From assembly GCA_946186375.1 (NCBI GenBank), contig CAMHMZ010000006.1:1-64000 (forward strand): 64,000 nucleotides of DNA, in the 5' to 3' direction. A program made the position numbers and the translations under genes. Under the pieces are notes generated by a model. It did no database searches. It was not told the DNA's origin and was given only the letters and a program-made list of their open reading frames with translations. Shown piece by piece: positions 34,155-43,766 of the stretch (position 1 is its first letter; every line of letters begins with the position of its first letter). This DNA is from an uncultured Clostridia bacterium (GTDB lineage: Bacteria > Bacillota > Clostridia > Oscillospirales > Oscillospiraceae).

Positions 34155-35950
34155 AAGCTTTTTACCTCCCCTTCCGTAATGCCGTTTTCGTTGAAGGCGT
34201 CCACGCGCACGTAATACGCTCTGCCCTTGACGAGCGCGCCGATGCGGAGCTTTCCGGGCGTGAAGCTCATACAGCTGTGATAGAGCTTCTCGGGGCTATT
34301 GCCGAAAAGGACGTTGTAGCCGAGGGTGTTCTCCTGTGCTTCGATGTCGACGATCAGGTCGAGGTCGTTTACACGCTGCGCGCTGTAGCATGGCACGGCG
34401 GGCGCTTCGCCCTTGCCGCGGCCGAAGACGCGCAGCCCGGAGATGCAGGGGCTCTGCCCAAAGGGCACGGCCATGTCGCTCAGGCGCACATAGCGCGCGG
34501 CAAAGCCCTCCTCGCGCACGATCAGATCATGGCTGAGGTCGGTCTGCGCTCCGGACTTGTCCTCGATCACAAACCAGCTCTCCCCGTCGAGGGAGCCCTC
34601 CAGCTTCCACTGCGTCACACGGTCGGCCTCGTCGATATAGCGGGCCTGCGAGCCGGGGCGGATCTCGCCCGGGCAGGGGATGTCGAGCTTGTCGTCGGCA
34701 AAGTTTACCTGTACGGCGTTTACTGTGAAGACCTTGCCCAGATCGAGGCAGAGCCACTCGTCCCGCTCCGCGGAGGCGGCCTGCCACCAGGTCTGTACGT
34801 TCTCCTCCGACGCCTTCTCCGGCTCATGGCCGGGCGTATGGGAGGAGGCGGAGGCGGCCTTGCCCGCGCTCAGGAGCATCCAGGCCGGGCCGCGCCAGGG
34901 CTCCTGCCGGAAGCCGGACACGCTCATGGGCCAGTCGCCGTAGCGCTGGTTGCAGAAGAGCTCGCCGTCGGCGTCAAAGCCCGCGGGGAAGAGGCCGACG
35001 CGGCGCTCGAAATCGTGATTGACGGAGATGCGCATGGTGGCCGCGTGCCACCAGTTTCCCTGCTCGTCCTGCATCGTGGAGCCGTGGCCCGCGCCGGGCA
35101 GAAAGCCGCCGGGCTTGTAGGAATAGGGGCTGTTTTCCGCGAGGCGGAAGGGGCCGAGGGGGCTCTCGCCCACGTAGACGCCGTCGGCATAGCAGTTATA
35201 CTGCGTGCCGGGAGCGGCGTACTGCAGATAGTATTTTCCACAGTGCTTGTCCATCCACGCGCCCTCGATATAGGGCCGGTTGGAGAACATGCCGCGGATG
35301 AGGGGCATGAGCTCGGCGGGGATGCTGCTCTCGTCCACGCCCTGCATTTTGTGGAAGGCCTTCACCTTGGCGTCGATCTCCTCCTCGGAGGCGGGCAGCA
35401 GACTGTTGTTCTCGCCGAAGCGCTCATAGCCGATCTCGAAGGGGTGCCCCTCGAGAAGAGTCTTCGGCTCGGTCTTCGGCTCCATGGTTTTGGGGTCGAG
35501 CTCCACGCCGTAGATAGGCGTGACGTTGGAGCAGCCCCAGTAGAAGTACACGCGCCCGTCGTCGTCAACAAAGAGGTTGGGGTCCCAGTACGGGAAGCTG
35601 CCCTCGATCTTCTCATAGGGGCCGTTAAAAATGTCCTTCGTGCGGTAGCGGTCGCAGTTGTGATCGCGGTTGGAGGCGCAGAAGTAGACCCAGTCCCCCA
35701 GCACGCGCACGTCCGGCGCGTAGTCGTAGAGCGGCAGCGTGTCAGGCAGCCGGTGGTTTTCCCAGTGTGCCAGATCGTCCGAAACCCAGACGCCCAGCGT
35801 CATGGAGGCGAAGATGTAATACCGCCCTTGAAAGAGGATCATGGAGGGATCGGCCGCTTCGCGGCAGATCTGCAGCTGCCCGTGCCGGCGCGGATCGGCG
35901 TTGAACTGATAGCGGTAGCTGACGTTCAGGGGATTACAGAAGTACTTCAT
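34151..35950 (-). CDS. GH43-family glycosidase with C-terminal discoidin-like domain
   Basis: 599 residues. Five-bladed propeller domain (about 25-330) with the GH43 triad: Asp34 in ADPSMI, the Asp in YWDPNLFVDDDGRVYFYWG, and the Glu in YIEGAWMDKHCGKYYLQY. A beta-sandwich of F5/8 type C (discoidin) style follows (about 370-510) and a short fibronectin-like tail. Substrates of such proteins include arabinose, xylose and galactose linkages. No signal peptide, so it acts on imported oligosaccharides. Overlaps the GH78 gene by 17 nt. Confidence 0.82.
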   Translation of the reverse strand: MKYFCNPLNVSYRYQFNADPRRHGQLQICREAADPSMILFQGRYYIFASMTLGVWVSDDLAHWENHRLPDTLPLYDYAPDVRVLGDWVYFCASNRDHNCDRYRTKDIFNGPYEKIEGSFPYWDPNLFVDDDGRVYFYWGCSNVTPIYGVELDPKTMEPKTEPKTLLEGHPFEIGYERFGENNSLLPASEEEIDAKVKAFHKMQGVDESSIPAELMPLIRGMFSNRPYIEGAWMDKHCGKYYLQYAAPGTQYNCYADGVYVGESPLGPFRLAENSPYSYKPGGFLPGAGHGSTMQDEQGNWWHAATMRISVNHDFERRVGLFPAGFDADGELFCNQRYGDWPMSVSGFRQEPWRGPAWMLLSAGKAASASSHTPGHEPEKASEENVQTWWQAASAERDEWLCLDLGKVFTVNAVQVNFADDKLDIPCPGEIRPGSQARYIDEADRVTQWKLEGSLDGESWFVIEDKSGAQTDLSHDLIVREEGFAARYVRLSDMAVPFGQSPCISGLRVFGRGKGEAPAVPCYSAQRVNDLDLIVDIEAQENTLGYNVLFGNSPEKLYHSCMSFTPGKLRIGALVKGRAYYVRVDAFNENGITEGEVKSL

Positions 35951-38195
35951 ATCGATGCTCTCCTTCCTTGACTTCGCAGGTCGTTCCGTCCGGCAGCTCG
36001 ATGCTGGCCGGGACGGGAACGGTGAAATCGAAAATCAGTTTGTCGTCATGATATTCCCAGGCGCTGCGGATCGTGCCGACCGGCGAGCGCCACTCGGCCT
36101 TCGCAAAGCCCAGTGCTTTGTTCGGGCAGGGGCGGAGCCTCAGCCTTCCTTCCTCCAGCCGGATGCCGCAGACGCCGCGGAAAAGCCAGCCGGAGACAGC
36201 GCCGTAGGAATAGTGGTTGAGGGAATCGTGCACTGTGCCGTCTTCGCGTACGCCGTCCCAGGTCTCCCAGATCGTAGTCGCGCCCTTCTTCACGGCGTAG
36301 AGCCAGGAGGGGCAGTCCGTCTGCAGCAGGAGCCTGTAGGCCGTGTCCGCGTGGCCGTTTTCGGCCAGGACGGGGCAGAGATCGGGCGTGGAGAGAAAGC
36401 CGGTGTTCAGATGGTAAGCGTTTTTGACGACGAGCTCGTTGAGCGCGTCGGCCGCCGCCTGCACCTCCTCGCCCTCCAGAAGCCCGAAGGCAAGGGGCCG
36501 GACGTATTCGCACTGGCGCTCGGAGCGGATCTCGCCCTTTTTTAGACAGGCGTGGCGATAGGCCTTCCTCGCGTTCTCGGCAATGGAGGCAAAGCGCAGC
36601 GCGTCCTCGGGCTTTCCGAGGATCCGCGCGATGCGCGCCAGAAGCGAGGCGGAGCGGAAATAGTAGGCCGTGGCCACCTCGGGCGAACCGAACATCATGG
36701 TCTTCTTCATGGCGTCCATGTTGTCCACATCCGGCTGGCACCACTCGCCGAAATGAAAGCCCTCGTCCACAAGGTATTTGTGCCAGGGGTTGAGCAGATT
36801 GTGCGGTCGGGTCTTCTGCGCGCGCTTTTCGCAAAAGGCCAGCCAGCGGCACATCATGTCGTAGTTTTCCTCAAGGATCTCCGTCTTCCCATAGGCCTCA
36901 TACAGCGCCCAGGGCACCAGCACGCAGGCGTCTCCCCAGCCGGCCGAGCCCTGCAGCATGTTGGAGATCATGCCGCCGGCGTCGTTGACGGGCGCGATGT
37001 TGCGCACAAGCCCGTCCTCGCCCTGCGCCAGGCGGCACTCGCCCAGCCACTTGCGCAGCACGCTGTAGCAGTCCATCAGATAGACGGCCGTCGGCGCGAA
37101 GGCACCCGCGTCGCCCGTCCAGCCCGCGCGCTCGCGGGTGGGGCAGTCGGTCGGGATGTCGCAGAAGTTGGAGCGCATGCTCCAGAGGCTGTTTTCAAAG
37201 AGGCGGTTCACGTCCTCCCTCCCGCACGAGAAAAAGCCGGTCTGCGCCATGCGGGAATAGACGGCCACGGCGGTGAAGGAGGCGTCGTCAAGCTTAGCGT
37301 CGGTCTCGAGCTTTGCGTAGCGGAAGCCGAAGATGCTGAAGCTGGGCTTGTAGACGTTGAGCCCCTCCTTGCAGATATAATCGACGCGCTGCGGGATGCC
37401 GCCGTTTTTGTTTCGCTCGCCCGGGTCGAAGTTCTTTTGCGTAAAATTGCCGTTTTCATCCAGAGTCTCGCCGTGCCAGAGCGTGAGGCGCTGCCCGGCC
37501 TTCGCCGTCAGGCGCAGCTCCGTATAGCCCGCGAGGTTCTGCCCGAAGTCGATCACCGTCTCTCCGTTGGGCGCGGTGAACAGTTTCCCGGGAAAACGCT
37601 CCGCCTCCACAATGGGCACGCTCTCCGTCGGCGCGAGATTATTCATGCCGAAGTCCCGCACCGTCACGCCGTGCCAGCCGTCGATCTTTTCGAGCCTTGC
37701 GTCATAGCTCTCGCCGAGCTCGAGATCGTTCAGCCGCACGGGGCCGTTCTGGCTGGCCTCGAAGCGCTCGTCGCTTGCCAGTACGACGCGGCCGTCCGCC
37801 TCCAGCTGGCACAGGAGGGCCAGGTCGCTGCCAAAGAGGCAATTGAGACCGTCGATACCGTTGTTGCCGCGGTACCAGCCGTCGCCGAGCGTGACGCTGA
37901 GTTCGTTTTCGCCCTCGCGCAGAAGCGCCGTGACCTCATAGGCCTGCACGGTGAGGCGCTTGCGGTAGTCCCCGGCGCCGGGCGCGAGCACGAAGTCTCC
38001 CACCCGCTGCCCGTTCAGCCGCGCCTCATAGAGGCCGTGACAGGTGATGTACAGGATGGCGTTCTCCGCCTTCTCCGCCGTGAAGCGGCGGCGCAGGACG
38101 GAGGCGGGCTGGCGCTCGGCCTTGTCGTGCGCCTTTTCCGGGTCGATCCATTTCGCCTGCCAGACGGCTGGCAGCTTGTTTTGCAGCAAACTCAT
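35934..38195 (-). CDS. GH78 alpha-L-rhamnosidase
   Basis: 753 residues, of the usual GH78 plan: N-terminal beta-sandwiches with RLNGQRVGDFVLAPG, then the (alpha/alpha)6 catalytic barrel with DCPTRERAGWTGDAGAFAPTAVYLMD (about 355-380, holding the general acid and substrate Asp/Glu), and a C-terminal beta-sandwich containing LNHYSYGAVSGWLFRGVCGI. Releases L-rhamnose from rhamnogalacturonan or plant glycosides, matching the rhamnose operon next door. No signal peptide. One nt from the TIM-barrel isomerase gene. Confidence 0.9.
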   Translation of the reverse strand: MSLLQNKLPAVWQAKWIDPEKAHDKAERQPASVLRRRFTAEKAENAILYITCHGLYEARLNGQRVGDFVLAPGAGDYRKRLTVQAYEVTALLREGENELSVTLGDGWYRGNNGIDGLNCLFGSDLALLCQLEADGRVVLASDERFEASQNGPVRLNDLELGESYDARLEKIDGWHGVTVRDFGMNNLAPTESVPIVEAERFPGKLFTAPNGETVIDFGQNLAGYTELRLTAKAGQRLTLWHGETLDENGNFTQKNFDPGERNKNGGIPQRVDYICKEGLNVYKPSFSIFGFRYAKLETDAKLDDASFTAVAVYSRMAQTGFFSCGREDVNRLFENSLWSMRSNFCDIPTDCPTRERAGWTGDAGAFAPTAVYLMDCYSVLRKWLGECRLAQGEDGLVRNIAPVNDAGGMISNMLQGSAGWGDACVLVPWALYEAYGKTEILEENYDMMCRWLAFCEKRAQKTRPHNLLNPWHKYLVDEGFHFGEWCQPDVDNMDAMKKTMMFGSPEVATAYYFRSASLLARIARILGKPEDALRFASIAENARKAYRHACLKKGEIRSERQCEYVRPLAFGLLEGEEVQAAADALNELVVKNAYHLNTGFLSTPDLCPVLAENGHADTAYRLLLQTDCPSWLYAVKKGATTIWETWDGVREDGTVHDSLNHYSYGAVSGWLFRGVCGIRLEEGRLRLRPCPNKALGFAKAEWRSPVGTIRSAWEYHDDKLIFDFTVPVPASIELPDGTTCEVKEGEHRYEVLL

Positions 38196-38196
38196 G

Positions 38197-39042
38197 TCAA
38201 AGCCTCTCTCTCAGCCAGCGGGCGCTCAATTCCAGACTCTTGACCGGATCCCTGTCGATCCAGTTTTTGTGACTCTCGAGGATCACGGCCTCAACGCCGT
38301 TTTCGACGGCGATCTCCCAAAGGCCTTCCAGATCCATGTTGCCGGTGCCGAGCTCCATGCTGTCGCACTTCAAAATCGGCGTCATGGCCGGGCCGCTCTG
38401 GCGGCTGCCACGGTCGTTGATGTGCCAGAGCTTCATGCGGCCGCCGAGCTTTTTCATCCAGCTCTTTGCGTCCGCGCCGCCGTCGGTGAACCAGTAGCTG
38501 TCGAACTCGAAGTTTACATAATTCTCGTCTGTGTCCCCGAGCAGGATGTCATAAGCGCGCAGGCCCGGCTTTACATGCAGCAGCTCCACATTGTGGTTGT
38601 GGTAGAGCAGCGCGATCCCCTGCTTTTTAAGCGTCTCTCCGGTGCGATTGAGCCGCTGCGCCAGCTCGCGCACGGCCTTTTCGTCGCCGTAGTCGAAGCG
38701 GTACATGCCGGTGATGACGACCTTGTCCGTGCCGAAGCTTCTCGCCTCGGCGGCGACGGCCTCCGCCTCCCGCTCGAGAGAGCCGAGATCGGCGTGCAGG
38801 CTCGCGACAGACAGGCCGCTCTCCTCGAGCAGCGCGTGCCAGTCGAGCTTGCCGCCGTTTCCGGTGGGCATCCCGGCCGCGCGCGTCATGAGGCGCACCA
38901 TCATCGACGTGGGATGGATCATAAAGCGATTGAGCTCAAGGCCGTCGTATCCGGCGGCCTTGATGCTGTGTAAGGTTTTCCGGGCCTGCGCCTCGCTCGA
39001 GGTCACTGTGCCCAGCATGATCTGTTGTACGTAGGTCTTCAT
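38197..39042 (-). CDS. Sugar phosphate isomerase/epimerase family TIM-barrel protein
   Basis: 281 residues of the xylose-isomerase-like AP-endonuclease-2 fold. Seen: MLGTVTSSEAQARKTLHSIKAAGYDGLELNRF at the N-terminus, LLYHNHNVEL (about 145, metal-site His), FEFDSYWFTDGGAD and LWHINDRGSR (metal ligands), ending VILESHKNW. This superfamily includes isomerases, epimerases and dehydratases of sugars; the reaction is not predictable. Four nt after the SGNH gene in the glycan operon, so it probably handles a released monosaccharide. Confidence 0.75.
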   Translation of the reverse strand: MKTYVQQIMLGTVTSSEAQARKTLHSIKAAGYDGLELNRFMIHPTSMMVRLMTRAAGMPTGNGGKLDWHALLEESGLSVASLHADLGSLEREAEAVAAEARSFGTDKVVITGMYRFDYGDEKAVRELAQRLNRTGETLKKQGIALLYHNHNVELLHVKPGLRAYDILLGDTDENYVNFEFDSYWFTDGGADAKSWMKKLGGRMKLWHINDRGSRQSGPAMTPILKCDSMELGTGNMDLEGLWEIAVENGVEAVILESHKNWIDRDPVKSLELSARWLRERL

Positions 39043-39046
39043 TGTC

Positions 39047-39859
39047 TCACCCGATGCTGTTCAGATAGTCCATGAGCTGTGTTTCCATCTCCGGGCACCA
39101 CCACTCGCGATAGCCTGCTTTGGTGGGATGGATCTGATCGTTCATGTACAGCGCGCGTTCCGCTTCCGAGAGACTGTTGAACTCGTCGCTTGTCCACAGA
39201 TCCAGCACGCCGATGCCCCATTTGTCCCGCAGCTCAAAGAGGCGCGCGACCATGGCGGCATACTCCGCGCTATCATAGCGGGAACCAGTGTAGAAAACCA
39301 CCGGGCAGCCCCAGGTCTCCTTCGCATAGGCAATGATATACTCCATCGCGCCCGTCACGGTATGCGTGTCAAAATCAGCCGGGGCACGGCTTTCGGAAAT
39401 CTCGCCGAGGGGCTTTTTCTGTGTGGCGTCGTTGGTGGAAAGCTGAATCACGACGAGAGAATAGTCCGCCGCAGGGTCCACGTTGGCGATCAGACGGTGG
39501 ACGTAGGAGCTGTCCGCATCATCCACCAGCGTGGTGCCGCTGACAGCCTCCTTCGTCACGTCACAGCCCAGACGCACGCCGAAATATTCCGGAATGCCTT
39601 CGCGCAGAGAAGCCGCGCCGTAGGTAACGGAAGAGCCAAGAAACAAGGCTTTTTCCCCTGCCAGAGGACTGTCTTCCCGCTGGGAAAGAGCCTGCATGCC
39701 GTAGCTCTCCGCGTTTCCGGGAAGCTTTTTCATACGGATATCGCCCAGGCTTTTAAATGGGCCCCAGCTGAAACGATATCCGATAAACAGCGTTTGAAGA
39801 AGCAGAATAAGAAGTACGATCGCTGTGATCCACATGGCTTTTTTCCATCTTTTCATCAT
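39047..39859 (-). CDS. SGNH/GDSL-type hydrolase with N-terminal membrane anchor
   Basis: 270 residues: basic start MMKRWKKAM, one transmembrane helix (about 9-29), then an SGNH fold with LFLGSSVTYG (catalytic Ser, block I), VVIQLSTNDA (block III Asn) and DQIHPTKAGYREW (catalytic Asp/His block V). Probably an acetyl esterase acting outside the membrane, which would deacetylate pectin-type side groups before or during uptake. It is the only operon member with a visible export signal. Confidence 0.82.
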   Translation of the reverse strand: MMKRWKKAMWITAIVLLILLLQTLFIGYRFSWGPFKSLGDIRMKKLPGNAESYGMQALSQREDSPLAGEKALFLGSSVTYGAASLREGIPEYFGVRLGCDVTKEAVSGTTLVDDADSSYVHRLIANVDPAADYSLVVIQLSTNDATQKKPLGEISESRAPADFDTHTVTGAMEYIIAYAKETWGCPVVFYTGSRYDSAEYAAMVARLFELRDKWGIGVLDLWTSDEFNSLSEAERALYMNDQIHPTKAGYREWWCPEMETQLMDYLNSIG

Positions 39860-39874
39860 GCCTGCTCTGCTTTC

Positions 39875-42061
39875 TTATTTTTTGATCCCCTGCAGGATGC
39901 GGTTGAGCTGCTTGATGCTCTGCTCGTCGGCGCCGCCCTGCTTGAGAAGGCTCAGCATGGTCATGCGCCCCATCATGCGCTGCAGCGCGGGGTTATCCTT
40001 CACGGCGTCCGCGACGTCGCCGCGCTCGGAGGCGCCTTTTGCCATCATGGCGTCCACGATGGCGCCCGCCTGCGGGTTGGCACGGATCGCGCCCAGGGTG
40101 TCCTGAACGGAGAAGCAGCCCGGGTCGATCTCCTCGGCGTCGAACCAGTTGGCGACGGTGGCCGCGGCCTTGTTGAAGATGTAGCTCTCGTCCGGCTCGC
40201 TCACGCGGCGGATGCACATCGTGTCGCTGCAGCCCTCGGCCTCGGCGCGGATGAGATGCTCGCCCAGCAGGGGGATCGTAAAGCAGAACACGGTCTTTCC
40301 GCTCTGCGTGCCGACGAGCGTGTCGTCCACGTAGAGCCGCACTTGGCTCTGATTGGAGTAGACCTTGATCTCGGTCTCCGCCTCACAGCGGTTTACATAA
40401 CGTTTACCGCAGAGGTGCGCGAAAGGCTCCTGCTTGTTCCAGGCGGCCTTGTAGAGATAGAAGGCGTCCTTGCGGAGGGTTCGGTCGAAGGTGACGAGGC
40501 CCTTCTGGTTCTCGCCGTGCTTGCCGCCCTCGTCGCGACCGTCGGCGGCGAAATCGAAGAGGTTCCAGACGTGCGTCGCCCAGAGCCAGGGCCTCGCCTC
40601 GATCATGCGCAGCATGTGCTCGTGGTAGAGAGCCTGGTACTCCTCGGTGTAGTCGCCCTTCTCGGGGCGGGAGGAATGGAAGGCGGGATTGGCGTCCGCG
40701 CCGTACTCGGAAAAGCCGATGACCCGCTCGGGATATTTGGCGTGATATTCGTCAAAGAATTCGTCCGTCTGCTCAAGCTCCCCCAGGTACCAGCCGAAAT
40801 AGAGGTTATAGCTGTTGATATCGGGGATCTCCAGGATGGGGCTTTCGATCTCGAGCATGAAGACGTTGGCCATGGTGGTCAGGCGCGTCGGATCCAGGCG
40901 GTGGCAGAGCTCGTTCAGCGCGCGGTGGTTCTCCAGCAGCTCCTCGTTGACGGTGCTGGCCGCCGTGATCTCGTTCGAGAGGCCCCAGACCGCGATGCAG
41001 GGGTGGTTATAGCACTGGGTGATGAGCTCGCGCATCTGGTCAAGGGTGTTCTGCCGGCCGTCGTGCATGTGCATGGTGATGTAGGGGATCTCGGCCCAGA
41101 CCACGATGCCGTTTTCGTCGCAGAGATCGTAAAACTCCTGCGCGTGCTGATAGTGCGCCAGGCGCAGGGTGTTCGCGCCGAGCTCGCGGATGATGGCCAT
41201 GTCGGCCTTGTGATCGGCATAAGAGAGGGCGTTGCCCTTGCCCTTGAGATCCTGGTGGCGGCTCACACCCCGGAGGGGGTAGCTGCGGCCGTTGAGGAAG
41301 AAGCCCTTCTCCGGATCGCAGGCAAAGACGCGGCAGCCGAAGCGGGTCGAGACCTCATCTCCGGAGGGCAGCTTTGCCGTCGCGGTGTAGAGATACGGGT
41401 CGTCCACGCCGTCCCAGAGATGCGCGTTCTCGATCGTGAAGCTCGCGCAGCGCTCGACGGTTTTCGTCTCGCCGTTAATAGTTATGTCAACCGATTTGCC
41501 GTTGTGCCAGGTCTCCACCGTGACGGTGGCCCTGCGCGTGTCGAGATCGACGACAGGCGTGACCTTGATACCGGGCGTGCCGTCCTTGAGAAGCTCGAAG
41601 TGCTCTTCGGGCACGGCGATCAGCTTCACGGCGCGGTAGAGCCCTCCGTAGAAGGTGAAGTCCGCCTTCTGGGGGTACACAACGGTATTGTCCTCATTAT
41701 TCACGGAAATGGCAAGGACATTTTTCTCCTGCAGCTTCTCCGTCAGCTCCACGCGGAAGGCGGAGTAGCCGCCCTCATGACGGCAGAGCAGTTCGCCGTT
41801 GAACCAGACCTCGGCAGTCATGGCCGCGCCGTTAATCTCGAGGAACAGGCGCTCCCCGGCGGTCTCCTCCCCTGTCAGCTCGCGCACATACCAGCAGGTA
41901 CCGCGGTGGTAGTCGTTGCCGCCGTCCTGGCCGTCGACGGCGTTCCAGGTGTGCGGGAGGGTGACCGCCTCGCCGCGCGAGGCATATTCCACAGCTTGCG
42001 AGGCGGGGATGGCGGCCTTGAGAAACCGCCATCCCTCCGTGAGCATTGTGATCTTACGCAT
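39875..42061 (-). CDS. GH2-family glycosidase (beta-galactosidase or beta-glucuronidase)
   Basis: 728 residues: jelly-roll sugar-binding domain (about 1-180; LPHTWNAVDGQDGGNDYHRG and GGYSAFRVELT), immunoglobulin-like domain (about 185-270), and TIM barrel with RGVSRHQDLKGKG, acid/base Glu in AVWGLSNEIT and nucleophile Glu in IGFSEYGAD. A C-terminal module plus about 80 helical residues (NPQAGAIVDAMMAKG to the end) extend past the barrel; the tail is unusual and unexplained. No signal peptide. Starts within the end of the symporter gene (8-nt overlap). Substrate specificity is not decided by sequence. Confidence 0.85.
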   Translation of the reverse strand: MRKITMLTEGWRFLKAAIPASQAVEYASRGEAVTLPHTWNAVDGQDGGNDYHRGTCWYVRELTGEETAGERLFLEINGAAMTAEVWFNGELLCRHEGGYSAFRVELTEKLQEKNVLAISVNNEDNTVVYPQKADFTFYGGLYRAVKLIAVPEEHFELLKDGTPGIKVTPVVDLDTRRATVTVETWHNGKSVDITINGETKTVERCASFTIENAHLWDGVDDPYLYTATAKLPSGDEVSTRFGCRVFACDPEKGFFLNGRSYPLRGVSRHQDLKGKGNALSYADHKADMAIIRELGANTLRLAHYQHAQEFYDLCDENGIVVWAEIPYITMHMHDGRQNTLDQMRELITQCYNHPCIAVWGLSNEITAASTVNEELLENHRALNELCHRLDPTRLTTMANVFMLEIESPILEIPDINSYNLYFGWYLGELEQTDEFFDEYHAKYPERVIGFSEYGADANPAFHSSRPEKGDYTEEYQALYHEHMLRMIEARPWLWATHVWNLFDFAADGRDEGGKHGENQKGLVTFDRTLRKDAFYLYKAAWNKQEPFAHLCGKRYVNRCEAETEIKVYSNQSQVRLYVDDTLVGTQSGKTVFCFTIPLLGEHLIRAEAEGCSDTMCIRRVSEPDESYIFNKAAATVANWFDAEEIDPGCFSVQDTLGAIRANPQAGAIVDAMMAKGASERGDVADAVKDNPALQRMMGRMTMLSLLKQGGADEQSIKQLNRILQGIKK

Positions 42062-43577
42062 TCTGCATTTCCTCTTTCGCTTCAGCTTTTTTGTCGGCGA
42101 TGCGCTTTTGCACCTCGACCATCTCGGCCTTGCCGAGGCGGCAGCCCTTCATGGCCCACAGGGTGCACAGCCAGCCGAGGATCGCGAGCCCGTAGCGCAG
42201 GAACATCGTGACCCAGAAGATGGGGGTAGAGGGGCTGTCGCCGGGCTGGGGCATGGTGCTGGTGTAGCCGATGAGGGCGACGCAGCCGGTGGCGATGAGC
42301 GCCGAGAAGGAGGAGACGATCTTGTCCACGAGGCTGTAGGTGCCGGAGACGACGGCGGGGATGTACTTGCCGGAGCGGTCGAGCTCAAAGTCGATGACGT
42401 CGGCCATGAAGGCGGTGCCGGCGGTGGTGCCGGCCATCATGAAGCCGTTGCAGACGAGCGTGAGCAGGATGTAGACGATCATGGTCACGCCGAAGCTTGC
42501 GATGGTGTGGGTGCCGACGGTGAACCAGGTGACCGCGAAGAAGGCGATCATGACGAGGTTGGCGTAGATGCAGTACTTGGCCCAGTTGACGATGGATTCC
42601 TTGTTGCCGTGCTTGCCGCAGTATCTCGCGCCGATGATGGCGAAGATGATGGAGGGCAGCATGCCGCCGACGGAGAGGTAGGTGGCGATGGTCATGTTGC
42701 CGATGAGGATGCCGGAGAGCATGGTGCCGACGATGGCGGCGGAGCCGGCCTGCTGGGCGATCTTGTCGGAGGAGGCGGCGATGATATAGGACTGCAGAGG
42801 CTTGTTCTTGCTGAGCACCGCCCACATGTCCTTCCACTTGAGGCGCTCGGCGGTCTTGTTGGTACCGGCGAAGTTTTCGGGCTTATCGTAGGCGGAGATA
42901 CCGATGCAGCAGAGGATGACGCCGACGAGGGAGACGAGCACGGTGAAGGTGGCCGCGGCCGTCAGATAGGCCTGGGAGTAGTTCACGGCATAGCCGCCGG
43001 CCTCGGTCATGGTGATCTCGCCGTACTTGGGCAGGAGCTTGGTGTTGAGGATGATGGTGAAGGCCATGGGGACGAGATAGTTGAACACGGTCTGCCACAC
43101 GCCGACGGTGGGACGCTGCTTCGGGTCGTTCGTCAAGAGCGCGGGCAGGGTCTGCGCGGTCATGTTGACGATGGTGTAGCCGATAACGTAGACCATGTAG
43201 GTGATCAGGAACATCGGGATGCCGAAGCCCTTGCTGGCCGTCCAGGAGAACATGGCCATGATGCCGAGCGACTGGATGAGCCAGCCGAGCAGCATCAGCG
43301 GACGAACCTTGCCCCATTTGGTGTTGACCCGGTCATAAAGGAAGGCGAGCAGCGGGTCGGTGATGGCGTCGAAGATGCGGGTGAAGGTCAGCAGACCGCC
43401 GACGATGAGCGTCGAGATGCCGAAGCCGATGCTGGCGGCGTAGGACGCCTGTCCGATCAGGCTGTAGATGGCCATGCCGTTGAGGGCGTTGCAGGCGACC
43501 AGGATGATCTGCCAGAGCTTGGCGCGGCGGTACTGAACGCCGTCGATCTCGCTCTGCGTGAGTTTTTGTTTGGACAT
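42054..43577 (-). CDS. GPH-family sugar:cation symporter
   Basis: 507-residue integral membrane protein with about 12 helices, of the glycoside-pentoside-hexuronide:cation symporter family. Seen: FTRIFDAITDPLLAFLYDRVNTKWGKVRPLMLLG, carrying the family Asp-rich helix and RxxxGxxRP-type loop (given in parts: DAITDPLLAF, WGKVRPLM), and FMADVIDFELDRSGKYIPAVVSG in the second half. ATG at 43577 follows GGAGAGAA; a longer upstream frame is rejected. First gene of the glycan operon, so it probably imports its glycosides. Confidence 0.88.
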   Translation of the reverse strand: MSKQKLTQSEIDGVQYRRAKLWQIILVACNALNGMAIYSLIGQASYAASIGFGISTLIVGGLLTFTRIFDAITDPLLAFLYDRVNTKWGKVRPLMLLGWLIQSLGIMAMFSWTASKGFGIPMFLITYMVYVIGYTIVNMTAQTLPALLTNDPKQRPTVGVWQTVFNYLVPMAFTIILNTKLLPKYGEITMTEAGGYAVNYSQAYLTAAATFTVLVSLVGVILCCIGISAYDKPENFAGTNKTAERLKWKDMWAVLSKNKPLQSYIIAASSDKIAQQAGSAAIVGTMLSGILIGNMTIATYLSVGGMLPSIIFAIIGARYCGKHGNKESIVNWAKYCIYANLVMIAFFAVTWFTVGTHTIASFGVTMIVYILLTLVCNGFMMAGTTAGTAFMADVIDFELDRSGKYIPAVVSGTYSLVDKIVSSFSALIATGCVALIGYTSTMPQPGDSPSTPIFWVTMFLRYGLAILGWLCTLWAMKGCRLGKAEMVEVQKRIADKKAEAKEEMQNA

Positions 43578-43699
43578 GGGGTTCTCTCCTCTCCGTTTTT
43601 TGCTCCTGCGGAGCATTTTGTGAGCTTATTGTACAAAAACAAAAGGAGGGGCGTAAAGCCAATTATTCCCGCAAAGTTACAAAAATTCGTGAAAGTTTC

Positions 43700-43728
43700 T
43701 TGCGCCGCGAAAAAAAGCGTGCTATGCT
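43700..43728 (+). promoter_or_regulatory. Promoter of the divergent AraC gene
   Basis: TTGCGC (43700-43705), 17-bp spacer, TATGCT (43723-43728). On the other strand a weak TTTACG-18-TACAAT could serve the symporter operon. Confidence 0.5.
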
Positions 43729-43766
43729 CAAAGAAAAGGAGAACACAGGATGGGAGGCGCTTGAGG

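Noticed and set aside
39128-42211. Very long open frame (1027 codons) on the plus strand opposite the GH2, SGNH and symporter genes
   Set aside because: Antisense shadow of G+C-rich genes: low-complexity Val/Leu/Gly/His-rich translation, no family motif, no ribosome site. The same applies to other long frames such as 101-2431, 7810-10599, 22441-24648 and 56711-59944.
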